Part shown: piece after piece, positions 1 to 7,706 of the stretch
Position numbering within the stretch: the stretch's first letter is position 1
How the letters are laid out: each line of letters opens with the position of its first letter
NCBI RefSeq assembly: GCF_007829815.1
Contig: NZ_VIWT01000001.1
Span: forward strand, 2,131,501 to 2,195,500
Length of the DNA: 64,000 nt
Direction: 5' to 3'
Source: Kitasatospora viridis
GTDB lineage: Bacteria; Actinomycetota; Actinomycetes; Streptomycetales; Streptomycetaceae
Notes under the pieces: model-generated
What the model saw: the letters and a program-made list of their open reading frames with translations, nothing else
Databases searched by the model: none
Told to the model about the DNA's origin: nothing
Program-made: the position numbers and the translations under genes

Positions 1-363
1 GGTGGTGACCAGCGCGGTGGCGGAGGCCACCGAGGTCATCCGCAGGCTGGGCATCCAGAGCGCGAAGTGCGCGGCCAGCAGCACGCCGGCGGCCATCGCC
101 AGCAGCACCGGGCGCCGGGTCAGCCCGCGCAGCTCGTCCCGGTGCCGCAGCAGGGCGTAGGGGCCGAGCACGCCGACCGACATGACGTTGCGCCAGCAGG
201 CGATCGCCAGCACCGGCGCCGCGGTGGCGCTGATCAGCGGGGCGGAGGAGGAGATGCCCGCGATCGACACCGCGAGCAGCACCAGGTCGGTGCCGGGCAG
301 CCCGCGCCCCGCCGGTGCGGCGGTCGGGCCGACGGCGGCGGCAGCGGTCCGGGTCTCGGGCAC
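1..363 (-). CDS. EamA/DMT-family permease, N-terminal part (cut by window edge)
   Basis: The frame is open from a GTG at 363 to the left edge of the window (121 codons), so only the N-terminus is present. After a short Ala/Pro-rich start come hydrophobic stretches (about residues 25-45 and 80-95) with the segment ISATAAPVLAIACWRN. This resembles the first EamA repeat of drug/metabolite exporters, in which a gain of two five-helix repeats is usual. A good ribosome binding site (GAGGAG) lies 4 nt before the GTG. A 17-bp palindrome sits about 20 bp upstream and may be its operator. The substrate cannot be told from the sequence. The family call is an inference from the visible part; the rest lies outside the window. 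Confidence 0.75.
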   Translation of the reverse strand, partial: MPETRTAAAAVGPTAAPAGRGLPGTDLVLLAVSIAGISSSAPLISATAAPVLAIACWRNVMSVGVLGPYALLRHRDELRGLTRRPVLLAMAAGVLLAAHFALWMPSLRMTSVASATALVTT

Positions 364-384
364 GGTGCTCCTCGGGGGTACTGC

Positions 385-401
385 TGGTACGGGCCGTACC
401 A
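385..401. promoter_or_regulatory. Perfect 17-bp palindrome upstream of the EamA gene
   Basis: TGGTACGG-G-CCGTACCA is a perfect inverted repeat with 8-bp arms and one central base. It lies 22 bp upstream of the permease start at 363. Further GTAC-containing half-sites occur at about 378-390, and CAGT-n5-ACTG lies at 420-432. The size and spacing suit a dimeric repressor operator. No regulator gene is next to it in the window. Confidence 0.5.
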
Positions 402-467
402 AGGTAAGGCCCGTGCTGGCAGTACGGCACTGTCGCCCAGATGTCGGACGCCTGAACTCCCTGGTCC

Positions 468-483
468 GCGCCCTCCCGGGCGC
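468..483 (-). terminator. Small hairpin downstream of the 495-1052 gene
   Basis: GCGCCC, a TCCC loop and GGGCGC form a 6-bp GC stem 12 bp after the stop of the minus-strand gene. A second small repeat (CTGAC-n5-GTCAG, 484-498) overlaps the stop codon. It is a plausible but weak terminator without a T tract. Confidence 0.4.
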
Positions 484-494
484 CTGACGCCCGG

Positions 495-1052
495 TCAGCC
501 CTTGCGGCGCAGGCGGCCCAGCACGAGCTTCGGCAGACCCGCCGGGGCCGGCTGCCGGGTGGTGGCCGCGGTGGGCAGCGGGACGGCCGCGTGCGAGCCG
601 GTCGGCATCGCGCCGGGCCGCTCGGTCGTCCCGCCCACCGGCTCCAGCCGCAGCACCCGGCACTCGGCGGCCCAGCGGTCCGCGATGGTGTCGGTGTCCG
701 GCGCGTTCAGCCGCTTGCCCTTGAGCTCCTCCACCGCGCCCGACCAGCCCTCGCTGCCCGGCTCCAGGGTGCTCACCCGGGCCCGGAAGGCCACCAGCCG
801 GCCCCACTTGTCCTTGCTGCGCACCGTCACCTCGGCCGCGCCGCCGGCCCGCAGGCCGTGCAGCGGCTGCTCGCCGCCGTCGCCGACCAGCACCACCGCG
901 CCGTCGTGCCAGGCGTGCCAGACCGGCCGCGGCGCGGAGTCCGGGCCCTCGGCGCCCTCGGGCCGCACCCACAGCAGGCCGGACTTCTTCACCGCCTCCT
1001 CCAGCAGCGCGCGGTCGAAGAACTCGTCGGCAGTCGCGGTGGTCCCGTCCAT
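495..1052 (-). CDS. FMN-binding split-barrel-like protein, function unknown
   Basis: The protein has 185 residues. The N-terminal two thirds (about 1-135) has the look of the pyridoxamine-phosphate-oxidase/split-barrel fold: a helical start, then WHAWHDGAVVLVGDGGEQPL and a TVRSKDKWGRLVAFRARV strand. The C-terminal 45 residues are Pro/Ala-rich and basic, and look disordered. No catalytic residues can be assigned, and FMN binding is only inferred from the fold resemblance. The ATG at 1052 has no Shine-Dalgarno sequence, but TACGCT lies 7 nt upstream, so the mRNA may be leaderless. It is transcribed divergently from the MgtE_N/CBS gene. The reading frame is supported by strong G/C third-position bias. 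Confidence 0.65.
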   Translation of the reverse strand: MDGTTATADEFFDRALLEEAVKKSGLLWVRPEGAEGPDSAPRPVWHAWHDGAVVLVGDGGEQPLHGLRAGGAAEVTVRSKDKWGRLVAFRARVSTLEPGSEGWSGAVEELKGKRLNAPDTDTIADRWAAECRVLRLEPVGGTTERPGAMPTGSHAAVPLPTAATTRQPAPAGLPKLVLGRLRRKG

Positions 1053-1059
1053 GCGGCAC

Positions 1060-1065
1060 AGCGTA
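1060..1065 (-). promoter_or_regulatory. -10 box (TACGCT) for a probable leaderless transcript
   Basis: TACGCT on the minus strand ends 7 nt before the ATG at 1052, and no Shine-Dalgarno sequence is present. This matches the geometry of actinobacterial leaderless promoters, where transcription starts at the start codon. Confidence 0.45.
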
Positions 1066-1129
1066 ACGGTCCGGCCCGTTCGATAACCTGGCCCGGACGC
1101 CGAACCCGACGCCGACCGGAAGGAAGTCC

Positions 1130-2431
1130 ATGGCAGGTCCCGGAAGCCGGGTCTTCATCTCGCACCTCGCCGGCATCGCGGTCTTCGACCCCAACGGCGA
1201 CCAGGTCGGCCGGGTGCGCGACGTGGTGGTGGCGCTGCGGATCGGCGCCCGGCCGCCCCGGGTGCTGGGGTTGGTGGTCGAAGTGGTCGGCCGCCGCCGG
1301 ATCTTCCTGCCGATGACCCGGGTGACCAGCCTGGAGTCCGGCCAGGTGCTGACCACCGGTGTGATCAACATGCGCCGGTTCGAGCAGCGCCCGACCGAGA
1401 CCCTGGTGCTCGCCGAACTGCTGGACCGCCGGGTCACCGAGACCGCGACCGGCGCCGAGGTCACCGTGCTGGACGTCGCGATGGTCTCCACCCGGCTGCG
1501 CGAGTGGGAGATCACCAAGGTCTTCGCGCAGCGCGGCCGACCGGCCCGGCTGCGCAAGTCGCGCGGCGAGACGGTCACCCTGGACTGGTCCGCCGTCACC
1601 GGCTTCACCCTCGCCGAGGAGGGCCAGGGCGCGGCCAACCTGCTGGCCACCTTCGAACAGCTGCGCCCGGCCGACCTGGCGAGCATGATGCACCACCTGT
1701 CGGCCAAGCGCCGCGCCGAGGTGGCCGCCGCGCTGGACGACGAGCGGCTGGCCGACGTGCTGGAGGAGCTGCCCGAGGACGACCAGGTGGAGATCCTCGG
1801 CAAGCTGCAGGACGAGCGGGCCGCCGACGTGCTGGAGGCGATGGACCCGGACGACGCCGCCGACCTGCTCTCCGAACTCCCCGGCGACGAGGCCGAGCGG
1901 CTGCTCCAGCTGATGGAGCCGGAGGAGGCCGCCCCGGTGCGCCGCCTGCTCTCCTACGAGGAGGACACCGCCGGCGGCCTGATGACCACCGAGCCGATCA
2001 TCCTGGAGCCGGACGCCACGGTGGCCGAGGCGCTGGCCCGGGTCCGGGTGCGCGACCACAAGCCGGCGCTGGCCGCCCAGGTCTACGTCTGCCGCCCGCC
2101 GAACGAGACCCCCACCGGCAAGTACCTGGGCACGGTGCACTTCCAGCGGCTGCTCCGCGAGCCGCCCTACACCCTGCTCGGCTCGCTGGTGGACGACGAC
2201 CTGGACCCGCTGCCGGCCGACACCCCGCTGCCGCTGATCACCAGTTACCTGGCGACCTACAACCTGGTCGCGGCCCCCGTCGTGGACGAGGCGGACCACC
2301 TGCTGGGCGCCGTCACGGTCGACGACGTCCTGGACCACCTGCTGCCCGACGACTGGCGCGAGGCCGTGCTGCACGGCGGCGAGCAGCACGGCGACGGTGA
2401 GCACGAGAGCGAGGCGGAGCATGGAGCCTGA
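1130..2431 (+). CDS. MgtE N-terminal / CBS-domain protein
   Basis: This 433-residue soluble protein has a PRC-barrel-like N-terminus (VFDPNGDQVGRVRDVVV, about residues 14-30). It is followed by a helical MgtE_N domain (about 170-280) with repeated acidic segments such as EELPEDDQ and AMDPDDAADLLSEL. A CBS pair follows (about 280-345 and 350-415). MgtE_N and CBS domains form the cytosolic Mg2+-sensing gate of MgtE channels, but no transmembrane channel domain is present here. It is therefore probably a sensor or regulator rather than a transporter. The ATG has a good RBS (AAGGAAG). The end overlaps the next gene by 11 bp, implying coupled translation. A gene of the same architecture sits near mrp in M. 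tuberculosis (Rv1232c), which fits the conserved neighbourhood. Confidence 0.85.
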   Translation: MAGPGSRVFISHLAGIAVFDPNGDQVGRVRDVVVALRIGARPPRVLGLVVEVVGRRRIFLPMTRVTSLESGQVLTTGVINMRRFEQRPTETLVLAELLDRRVTETATGAEVTVLDVAMVSTRLREWEITKVFAQRGRPARLRKSRGETVTLDWSAVTGFTLAEEGQGAANLLATFEQLRPADLASMMHHLSAKRRAEVAAALDDERLADVLEELPEDDQVEILGKLQDERAADVLEAMDPDDAADLLSELPGDEAERLLQLMEPEEAAPVRRLLSYEEDTAGGLMTTEPIILEPDATVAEALARVRVRDHKPALAAQVYVCRPPNETPTGKYLGTVHFQRLLREPPYTLLGSLVDDDLDPLPADTPLPLITSYLATYNLVAAPVVDEADHLLGAVTVDDVLDHLLPDDWREAVLHGGEQHGDGEHESEAEHGA

Positions 2432-3062
2432 CCGCAGGCGCGGCCGGACCGGACGGGACGGCGACGGGGAGGGTCCGCGGCAGCGGATCCAGGGCGAGCT
2501 GCGCCAGTTGCGCGAGTCGCGGACCCGCGAGGGCAACCGCCAGCAGCGCACCGAGACGGCGCACGGCACCGCGGTGCGCGCCCGGCTGGACCAGCCCCGC
2601 ACCGGCAAGCCGTCGCTGTTCAGCCTGCCCGCCTACGACCCGGAGGCCTTCGGCCAGCTCTCCGAACGGATCGCCAGGTTCCTCGGCACCGGCCGGTTCA
2701 TCGTCTGGATGACGGTGGTGGTGGTCGTCTGGATCGGCTGGAACACCCTGCTGCCCGAGAACGTCCGGTTCGACGACTACCCGTTCATCTTCCTCACCCT
2801 GGTGCTCTCGCTGCAGGCCTCCTACGCGGCCCCGCTGATCCTGCTCGCGCAGAACCGCCAGGACGACCGGGACCGGGTCAACATGGAGCAGGACCGGGCC
2901 CGCGCCGAGCGCAGCATCGCCGACACCGAGTACCTGACCCGGGAGGTGGCCGCGCTGCGCCAGGGCCTGGGCGAGGTGGCCACCCGGGACTTCGTCCGCT
3001 CGGAGTTGCAGAGCCTGCTCAAGGAGCTCGACGAGCGCCGGGAGACGGCCGAACTGCTGTGA
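2421..3062 (+). CDS. DUF1003 family membrane protein
   Basis: The protein has 213 residues from the ATG at 2421. That start has a GAGGCGGAG-like RBS and overlaps the upstream stop. A GTG at 2397 in the same frame would add 8 residues but lacks a good RBS. The basic N-terminus (1-85) is followed by two transmembrane helices (FIVWMTVVVVVWIGWNTLLP and FIFLTLVLSLQASYAAPLIL, about 95-140). The segment LLAQNRQDDRDRVNMEQDR follows, which is typical of DUF1003, and then an Arg/Glu-rich coiled-coil-like tail to the end. The family has no established biochemical role. Translational coupling to the MgtE_N/CBS gene suggests the two products act together, perhaps at the membrane in ion homeostasis (inference). 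Confidence 0.85.
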   Translation: MEPDRRRGRTGRDGDGEGPRQRIQGELRQLRESRTREGNRQQRTETAHGTAVRARLDQPRTGKPSLFSLPAYDPEAFGQLSERIARFLGTGRFIVWMTVVVVVWIGWNTLLPENVRFDDYPFIFLTLVLSLQASYAAPLILLAQNRQDDRDRVNMEQDRARAERSIADTEYLTREVAALRQGLGEVATRDFVRSELQSLLKELDERRETAELL

Positions 3063-3107
3063 TCCGCGGCACGCTACCGGCCAGTCAAGCGGGCCGGTGG
3101 CGCGCCG

Positions 3108-3113
3108 TACCAT
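3108..3113 (+). promoter_or_regulatory. -10 box (TACCAT) of mrp, probable leaderless mRNA
   Basis: TACCAT ends 6 nt before the mrp ATG at 3120, with no Shine-Dalgarno sequence. A poor -35 (TCAAGC) is 17 nt further upstream. Confidence 0.45.
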
Positions 3114-3119
3114 CAAGGC

Positions 3120-4280
3120 ATGGCCAATGAGACCGAAGTGGCGACCGCCGTGACGGAGGAGTCCGTCCGCAAGGCGCTGTCGACCGTGCAGGACCCGGAG
3201 ATCAACCGCCCGATCACCGATCTGGGCATGGTGAAATCCGTGGAACTCGACGCGCAGGGCACGGTCAAGGTGGCCGTCTTCCTGACGGTCTCCGGCTGCC
3301 CGATGCGCGACACCATCACCGATCGGGTGAAGACGGCGGTCGGCCGGATCCCCGGCGTCACCGCCGTCGAGGTCGAGCTCGACGTGATGAGCGAGGAGCA
3401 GCGCAAGGAGCTCTCCCAGCTGCTGCGCGGCGGCGCGCCCGAGCGGGAGATCCCGTTCGCCAAGCCCGGCACGCTGACCCGCGTCTACGCGGTGGCCTCC
3501 GGCAAGGGCGGCGTCGGCAAGTCCTCGGTGACCGTCAACCTGGCGGCGGCGCTGGCCGCCCAGGGCCAGAAGGTCGCCGTGGTGGACGCCGACATCTACG
3601 GGCACAGCGTGCCCCGGATGCTGGGCGTCGAGGGCCGGCCGACCCAGGTGCAGGACATGATCATGCCGCCGGCCGCGCACGGCGTGAAGGTGATCTCGAT
3701 CGGCATGTTCACCCCGGGCAACGCCCCGGTGGTCTGGCGCGGCCCGATGCTGCACCGCGCGCTGCAGCAGTTCCTGGCCGACGTCTACTGGGGCGACCTG
3801 GACGTGCTGCTGCTCGACCTGCCGCCCGGCACCGGCGACATCGCGATCTCGGTCGCCCAGCTGGTCCCGAACGCCGAGATCCTGATCGTCACCACCCCCC
3901 AGCAGGCCGCCGCCGAGGTCGCCGAGCGGGCCGGCACCATCGCGCTGCAGACCCACCAGAAGATCGTCGGCGTGATCGAGAACATGTCCGGCATGCCCTG
4001 CCCGCACTGCGACGAGATGGTCGACGTGTTCGGCACCGGCGGCGGCAAGACGGTCGCCGACGCCCTCACCCGCGCCACCGGCGCCGAGGTGCCGGTGCTC
4101 GGCAGCATCCCGATCGACGTCCGCCTGCGCGAGGGCGGCGACGACGGCAACCCGGTCGTCCTGGCCGCCCCCGACTCCCCGGCCGGCGCCGCCCTGCGCG
4201 CCGTCGCCGACAAGCTGTCCGGCCGCCAGCGCGGCCTGTCGGGCCTCTCCCTCGGGCTGACGCCGAAGAACAAGTTCTGA
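3120..4280 (+). CDS. mrp: Mrp/NBP35-family P-loop ATPase (Fe-S cluster carrier)
   Basis: The protein has 386 residues. Residues about 10-95 are a MIP18/DUF59-type domain containing SGCPMRD. The deviant Walker A GKGGVGKS is at 128-135, a DADIYGHSVPRMLG switch follows, and DLPPGTGD forms the Walker B region. CPHC (Cys294, Cys297) is the bridging Fe-S binding pair of the family. ApbC/Mrp proteins bind and hand over [4Fe-4S] clusters in the cytosol, driven by ATP. All key residues are present and the length is normal for the two-domain form. It is probably monocistronic, with a probable leaderless start and a strong hairpin terminator right behind. It lies close to the sigma/anti-sigma/tatB genes, as mrp (Rv1229c) does in M. 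tuberculosis. Confidence 0.95.
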   Translation: MANETEVATAVTEESVRKALSTVQDPEINRPITDLGMVKSVELDAQGTVKVAVFLTVSGCPMRDTITDRVKTAVGRIPGVTAVEVELDVMSEEQRKELSQLLRGGAPEREIPFAKPGTLTRVYAVASGKGGVGKSSVTVNLAAALAAQGQKVAVVDADIYGHSVPRMLGVEGRPTQVQDMIMPPAAHGVKVISIGMFTPGNAPVVWRGPMLHRALQQFLADVYWGDLDVLLLDLPPGTGDIAISVAQLVPNAEILIVTTPQQAAAEVAERAGTIALQTHQKIVGVIENMSGMPCPHCDEMVDVFGTGGGKTVADALTRATGAEVPVLGSIPIDVRLREGGDDGNPVVLAAPDSPAGAALRAVADKLSGRQRGLSGLSLGLTPKNKF

Positions 4281-4293
4281 CCCTGCCCCACCG

Positions 4294-4342
4294 CTGACGG
4301 CCCGTCGGCCGCGTGCCCCGCACGCGGCCGACGGGCCGTCAG
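4294..4342. terminator. Strong hairpin between convergent mrp and the 4372-5064 gene
   Basis: A perfect 22-bp stem (arms 4294-4315 and 4321-4342) with a CCCCG loop lies 14 bp after the mrp stop and 30 bp after the stop of the opposing gene. It likely terminates both transcripts. Confidence 0.9.
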
Positions 4343-4371
4343 TCGTTCCGGCGGACAGCGCGTTCCGGCGG

Positions 4372-5064
4372 TCAGTGCTTCGTGTAGGCGGCCAGGTCCT
4401 GGACGGCCGAGAAGCCCAGGCCGTAGGCGCTCAGACCGCGGCCGTAGGCGCCGAGCAGGACGCCGGGGGCCTCGCCGGCCAGCACCCAGCCGTACTCGGA
4501 CTCGCGGTAGCGGAAGGGCTGCGGGAGCCCGTTGACCGGGAGGGTGAGCGGGGACCAGCCGGCGCCGCCGAGGTCGTCGGCCAGGTCCCAGGCGAGCGCG
4601 CTCTGCTGGTCCAGCCACTCCTGGCGGCGGTTGCGGTCGAGCTGGCCGGGCCAGGTGGAGGCGAGCAGGCCGGAGCCGGCCAGCCAGGCGGCCGAGGCGG
4701 CGGAGGTCGCCTCCAGCACACCGGTGCCGTCCGCGCTGCGCCGGCCGGGGCGGCGGGCCACCGTGACGACCACGGCGAACCGGCGGCCGCCGTGCGCCTC
4801 CTGCTGGCGCGGCGGCTCCTCGCCGTGGCCCAGCGAGCCGTAGTCGACGGCGCGCGGCTGGGCCGGGCGGGCTCCCCCGGCGCCGGCCTGCAGCAGCCAG
4901 CGCCGGCCGGTCCAGCCTTCGTCCAGGCCGTACCAGGGGAAGTCGGCGGACAGGTAGGGCGCCAGCGGGTCGGCCGGCTCGGCGGTGCGCCGCCCGGGCA
5001 CCTCCGCGGCACGCGCGGTGGCCGTTCCGGCCGGGCCCGGGGCGGGCGAACTCGACGCGTCCAT
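4372..5064 (-). CDS. Conserved hypothetical protein, secretion-locus neighbour
   Basis: The protein has 230 residues. The start at 5064 is preferred because GAGGAGG lies 7 nt upstream; a longer frame to 5124 has no such site. It has an Ala/Pro-rich N-terminus, then a globular part with DFPWYGLDEGWTGRRWL, a variable middle, and a C-terminal half ending in EYGWVLAGEAPGVLLGAYGRGLSAYGLGFSAV. There is no signal peptide or membrane segment, so it is probably cytosolic. I do not recognise a family with a known function. It sits between mrp and tatB, downstream of tatB on the same strand. A hairpin at 5119-5155 separates the two, so it probably has its own promoter. Confidence 0.75.
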   Translation of the reverse strand: MDASSSPAPGPAGTATARAAEVPGRRTAEPADPLAPYLSADFPWYGLDEGWTGRRWLLQAGAGGARPAQPRAVDYGSLGHGEEPPRQQEAHGGRRFAVVVTVARRPGRRSADGTGVLEATSAASAAWLAGSGLLASTWPGQLDRNRRQEWLDQQSALAWDLADDLGGAGWSPLTLPVNGLPQPFRYRESEYGWVLAGEAPGVLLGAYGRGLSAYGLGFSAVQDLAAYTKH

Positions 5065-5118
5065 CGGGGGACCTCCTCGCAACTGTCGAACCATCAGCAC
5101 AATAGCGGCGCCGAACGG

Positions 5119-5155
5119 CGACACCCCGCCGGGCCGGTGGCCGGGCGGGGTGTCG
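5119..5155 (-). terminator. Hairpin terminator downstream of tatB
   Basis: A 12-bp perfect outer stem (5119-5130 / 5144-5155) encloses a second GGCC/GGCC stem. It begins 19 bp after the tatB stop in the direction of transcription. Confidence 0.75.
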
Positions 5156-5173
5156 CGGGGTGCTGGGCGGGAT

Positions 5174-5623
5174 TCAGGTGGCGTCGAGGTCGAACGGCGC
5201 GCGCTCGCCGACGGACAGCGGCACGCCGGTGTCCGGGGCCGGCAGGTGGCCGCCGGCCGGGGCGACCGGCTTGCTCAGGCTCGCCGGCTTGTCGTCCAGC
5301 ACCGAGCGCAGGTCGAGCTCCTCGCGCAGCTCGCGCACGTCCAGGCCGTCCCGCAGCTCCTTGAGGCCCAGCGGGTCGCCGCCCTCGCCGATCAGGTTCT
5401 TGCGCACGAAGGTCTTCGGGTTGAGGTCCTCGAACTCGAAGTCCTTGAACTCGGGGCCGAGCTCGTTGCGGATGTCCTCCTTGGCGCTGTCGGCGAAGGA
5501 GCGCACCTTGCGGATGAACCCGACCGTGTCCTGGATCAGCTTGGGGAGCTTGTCCGGCCCGAAGATCACGATCGCCATGACGACCAGGGTGACCAACTCG
5601 AGTGGGCCTATGTCGAAGAACAC
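5174..5623 (-). CDS. tatB: Sec-independent protein translocase subunit TatB
   Basis: The protein has 149 residues. It has the TatA/B signature: a short N-terminal transmembrane helix (IGPLELVTLVVMAIVIFGPDKLP), then an amphipathic helix (KLIQDTVGFIRKVRSFADSAKEDI), then a charged cytoplasmic tail. The second-residue context MFFDIGPLE and the longer tail match TatB rather than TatA. With TatC it forms the receptor for folded twin-arginine substrates in the membrane. The GTG start has GGGAG 5 nt upstream. It follows the sigma/anti-sigma pair on the same strand, as in M. tuberculosis, but is separated from it by a terminator and 149 bp. Candidate -10 sequences (TACCCT) lie in that gap. Confidence 0.93.
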   Translation of the reverse strand: MFFDIGPLELVTLVVMAIVIFGPDKLPKLIQDTVGFIRKVRSFADSAKEDIRNELGPEFKDFEFEDLNPKTFVRKNLIGEGGDPLGLKELRDGLDVRELREELDLRSVLDDKPASLSKPVAPAGGHLPAPDTGVPLSVGERAPFDLDAT

Positions 5624-5737
5624 GTGCGCTCCCAGCTGCCGGCGGTGTGACCCGGCGCGGCCCGCGACACCGGTCCCCTACAGGGTAATGGCCCCTCCGT
5701 GGAAATTGGGTACGGGGCGATGAATCCCTGGTGCGTT

Positions 5738-5767
5738 CGGGCGGCCCCGAACAGGTGGGGCCGCCCG
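5738..5767 (-). terminator. Terminator behind the sigma/anti-sigma operon
   Basis: A perfect 11-bp stem (5738-5748 / 5757-5767) with an 8-nt loop starts 5 bp after the anti-sigma stop. It lies where htrA occurs in the homologous mycobacterial operon. Confidence 0.8.
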
Positions 5768-5772
5768 GGGGG

Positions 5773-6690
5773 TCAGGGCAGCAGCGAAGGGCCGTTGACC
5801 ACCGGGTTCAGCGGATTCACCGCGAAGGCGGTGGGTCCCGAACTGACCGTGCCGTAGGGCCGGCCGGTGCCGCCGCGGGCCGGGTAGTCGACGGTCAGCG
5901 GCACGGTGGCCGGCAGCACCGGCACCGAGCCGCCGGGGTAGTGCGGGTTGACCGCGTTGCTGTTGCCGTGCGGCTCGTCGACCGGGCTGTCCCCGGCCAC
6001 CGAGGCCAGGCCCAGGCTGCCGAAGCCGCCCAGGGTGACGGCGGCCACCGAGAAGGCGCCGGCCGCGGCGACCACCAGCCGCCGACCGCGCGGCACGTCG
6101 GGCCGGGCGATCGGCAGCACGGCCGCCGCACGGGTGCCGACGGTGCCCCGGCCGGTGCGCCGCACGCTCCACAGCCGCGGCTCGCCGCCGCGCGGGGGCC
6201 GGGCGGGCCCGGGGTAGCCGTCGGCGCCGAGCGCGTTGCCGCCGAACGAGGCGCCCCGGCCGAAGCTGCCGCCGGTCAGCCGGCTGCCGCCGATGGTCGG
6301 CCCGGCGGGCGGCGGGTCGGCCGCCGGGGAGCCGCCGGACGGCCCGGGCGGGGCCGTCCGGTCGTCGTCCGGCAGCGCGGCCACGGCCATCAGCCGGGCC
6401 ATCAACGCGCCCGACGGTCCGGGCGGTTCGGTGCCGCGCAGCAGTTGCTTGACCGAGCGGGCCGCCTCGGCCTCCGCCAGGCACAGCGCGCAGGTGGCCA
6501 GGTGGGCCTGCACCCGCTCGCGGGCGTCGTGGCCCAGCTCGCCGTCCAGGTAGGCGCTCAGCCGGTCGCCGAGGTGCTCGGGCGCCGGCTCGGGCTGGCG
6601 CACCGCGATCGGCCGCAGCGGCGGCAGTTCGGCGGTTCGGTCGGTCTGCGGGGCCGGGCGCCGTGCGTCGGACCGGCCCGTGCCGCTCAT
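5773..6690 (-). CDS. Zinc-finger anti-sigma factor (RseA-like, membrane-anchored)
   Basis: The protein has 305 residues. The N-terminal ZAS domain carries H63-x3-C67-x2-C70 (HLATCALC) after [12 protein letters not shown], the classic zf-HC2 motif that holds ECF sigma factors inactive. A long Gly/Pro/Ser-rich linker (about 105-200) is followed by one transmembrane helix (about 204-230). A roughly 75-residue extracytoplasmic tail follows, rich in Pro, Gly and Asn, with no recognisable domain. The ATG overlaps the sigma stop (ATGA), so the two are translationally coupled. The linker and tail are longer than in mycobacterial RseA. By family knowledge, it sequesters the upstream sigma factor until stress releases it. 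A site-2 or DegS-type protease is not encoded nearby. Confidence 0.88.
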   Translation of the reverse strand: MSGTGRSDARRPAPQTDRTAELPPLRPIAVRQPEPAPEHLGDRLSAYLDGELGHDARERVQAHLATCALCLAEAEAARSVKQLLRGTEPPGPSGALMARLMAVAALPDDDRTAPPGPSGGSPAADPPPAGPTIGGSRLTGGSFGRGASFGGNALGADGYPGPARPPRGGEPRLWSVRRTGRGTVGTRAAAVLPIARPDVPRGRRLVVAAAGAFSVAAVTLGGFGSLGLASVAGDSPVDEPHGNSNAVNPHYPGGSVPVLPATVPLTVDYPARGGTGRPYGTVSSGPTAFAVNPLNPVVNGPSLLP

Positions 6691-7565
6691 GATCGCCTCC
6701 GGCCGCTCCCGCCGGGCAGCCCGGTGGCCTCGCCCGCGGCGGCGCCGACCGGCACCGGCACCGGCTCCGGTTCCGCCCCGCCCTCGACGCTGCTGCCGCC
6801 GCGCCGCGCCCGGCCGGGCGCGGCGCCCGGCGCGCGGTGCTTCAGCGCGGCGCGCAGGTGCGAGCGGCCGCGGTGGATCCGGCTGCGCACGGTGCCGAGC
6901 TTGACGCCCAGGGTGGCCGCGATCTCCTCGTAGGAGAGGCCCTCGATGTCGCAGAGCACCACGGCGGCGCGGAACTCGGGGGCCAGGGTGTCGAGCGCCT
7001 GCTGCACGTCGGCGTCGAAGTGGGTGTCGCTGAACGCCTGGGCCGGGCTCGGCTCGCGGCTGGGCAGCCGCTCGGCCGCGTCCTCGGCGAGCGCGTCGAA
7101 GCGGATCCGCTGGCGGCGGCGGACCATGTCCAGGAACAGGTTGGTGGTGATCCGGTGCAGCCAGCCCTCGAAGGTGCCGGGGGTGTAGGTGGAGAGCGAG
7201 CGGAAGACCCGGACGAAGACCTCCTGGGTGAGGTCCTCGGCGTCGTGCTGATTGCCCGTCAGGCGGTAGGCCAGCCGGTAGACGCGGGCGCTGTGCGCCT
7301 CGACGATCTCCTCCCAGCTGGGCGGGGTCCAGCCCTGCGCGCCCGGCCCCTCGGTGAAGGTCGCGAGCGCGGCGGGGGCGGAGGTCTCGGCGACCTCGGC
7401 AGCGGCGCCGTCGGACGAGGGGCTCAGGGGAGAGTGCGCAGACTGGTTCATCACGGGCTTCGGCGTACGGGCCGACGCGGTGGTGCGGAGTTGCCGCCGC
7501 ACAGGGACGTCGCCCTCGGCCACACCTCCTCGGTTGGCTCTTCTGCCCAGCAAGGCCACCACCAT
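6687..7565 (-). CDS. sigE: ECF RNA polymerase sigma factor, SigE-like
   Basis: The protein has 292 residues from the ATG at 7565, which has GGTGAGG upstream. A GTG at 7571 in frame is also possible. The roughly 95-residue N-terminal extension is poorly ordered. Sigma region 2 has [24 protein letters not shown] and [22 protein letters not shown]. Region 4 has [45 protein letters not shown]. Both regions closely resemble M. tuberculosis SigE, a cell-envelope stress sigma factor. The symbol is given by analogy with that locus and is not the unrelated S. coelicolor SigE. An ECF-type promoter (GGAAC-n17-CGTT) lies about 100 bp upstream and suggests autoregulation. Its anti-sigma gene follows with a 4-bp overlap. 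The O-methyltransferase gene is divergent. Confidence 0.9.
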   Translation of the reverse strand: MVVALLGRRANRGGVAEGDVPVRRQLRTTASARTPKPVMNQSAHSPLSPSSDGAAAEVAETSAPAALATFTEGPGAQGWTPPSWEEIVEAHSARVYRLAYRLTGNQHDAEDLTQEVFVRVFRSLSTYTPGTFEGWLHRITTNLFLDMVRRRQRIRFDALAEDAAERLPSREPSPAQAFSDTHFDADVQQALDTLAPEFRAAVVLCDIEGLSYEEIAATLGVKLGTVRSRIHRGRSHLRAALKHRAPGAAPGRARRGGSSVEGGAEPEPVPVPVGAAAGEATGLPGGSGRRRS

Positions 7566-7663
7566 ATCCACCTCACCCGTCAGTTCCGGATAAAAGCGTG
7601 TCCTCCTGCCGGCGAGCGGCGGGCCACCGAATCCGGATCGGTCGCGGAGCGTTCTGCGGATTC

Positions 7664-7689
7664 AACGGCCCGCCGCCGGACGCGGTTCC
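7664..7689 (-). promoter_or_regulatory. ECF-type promoter candidate of the sigma gene
   Basis: On the minus strand, GGAAC (7689-7685) is followed after 17 nt by CGTT (7667-7664). This is the consensus of SigE-type ECF sigma factors. It lies about 100 bp upstream of the sigma start, so it could be autoregulated. Confidence 0.55.
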
Positions 7690-7706
7690 CGCCCGGCCAG
7701 TAATCT

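Noticed and set aside
989..2608. A 539-codon open frame on the minus strand opposite the MgtE_N/CBS gene
   Set aside because: Its composition is that of a shadow frame; the plus-strand gene has RBS, domains and coupling to its neighbour.
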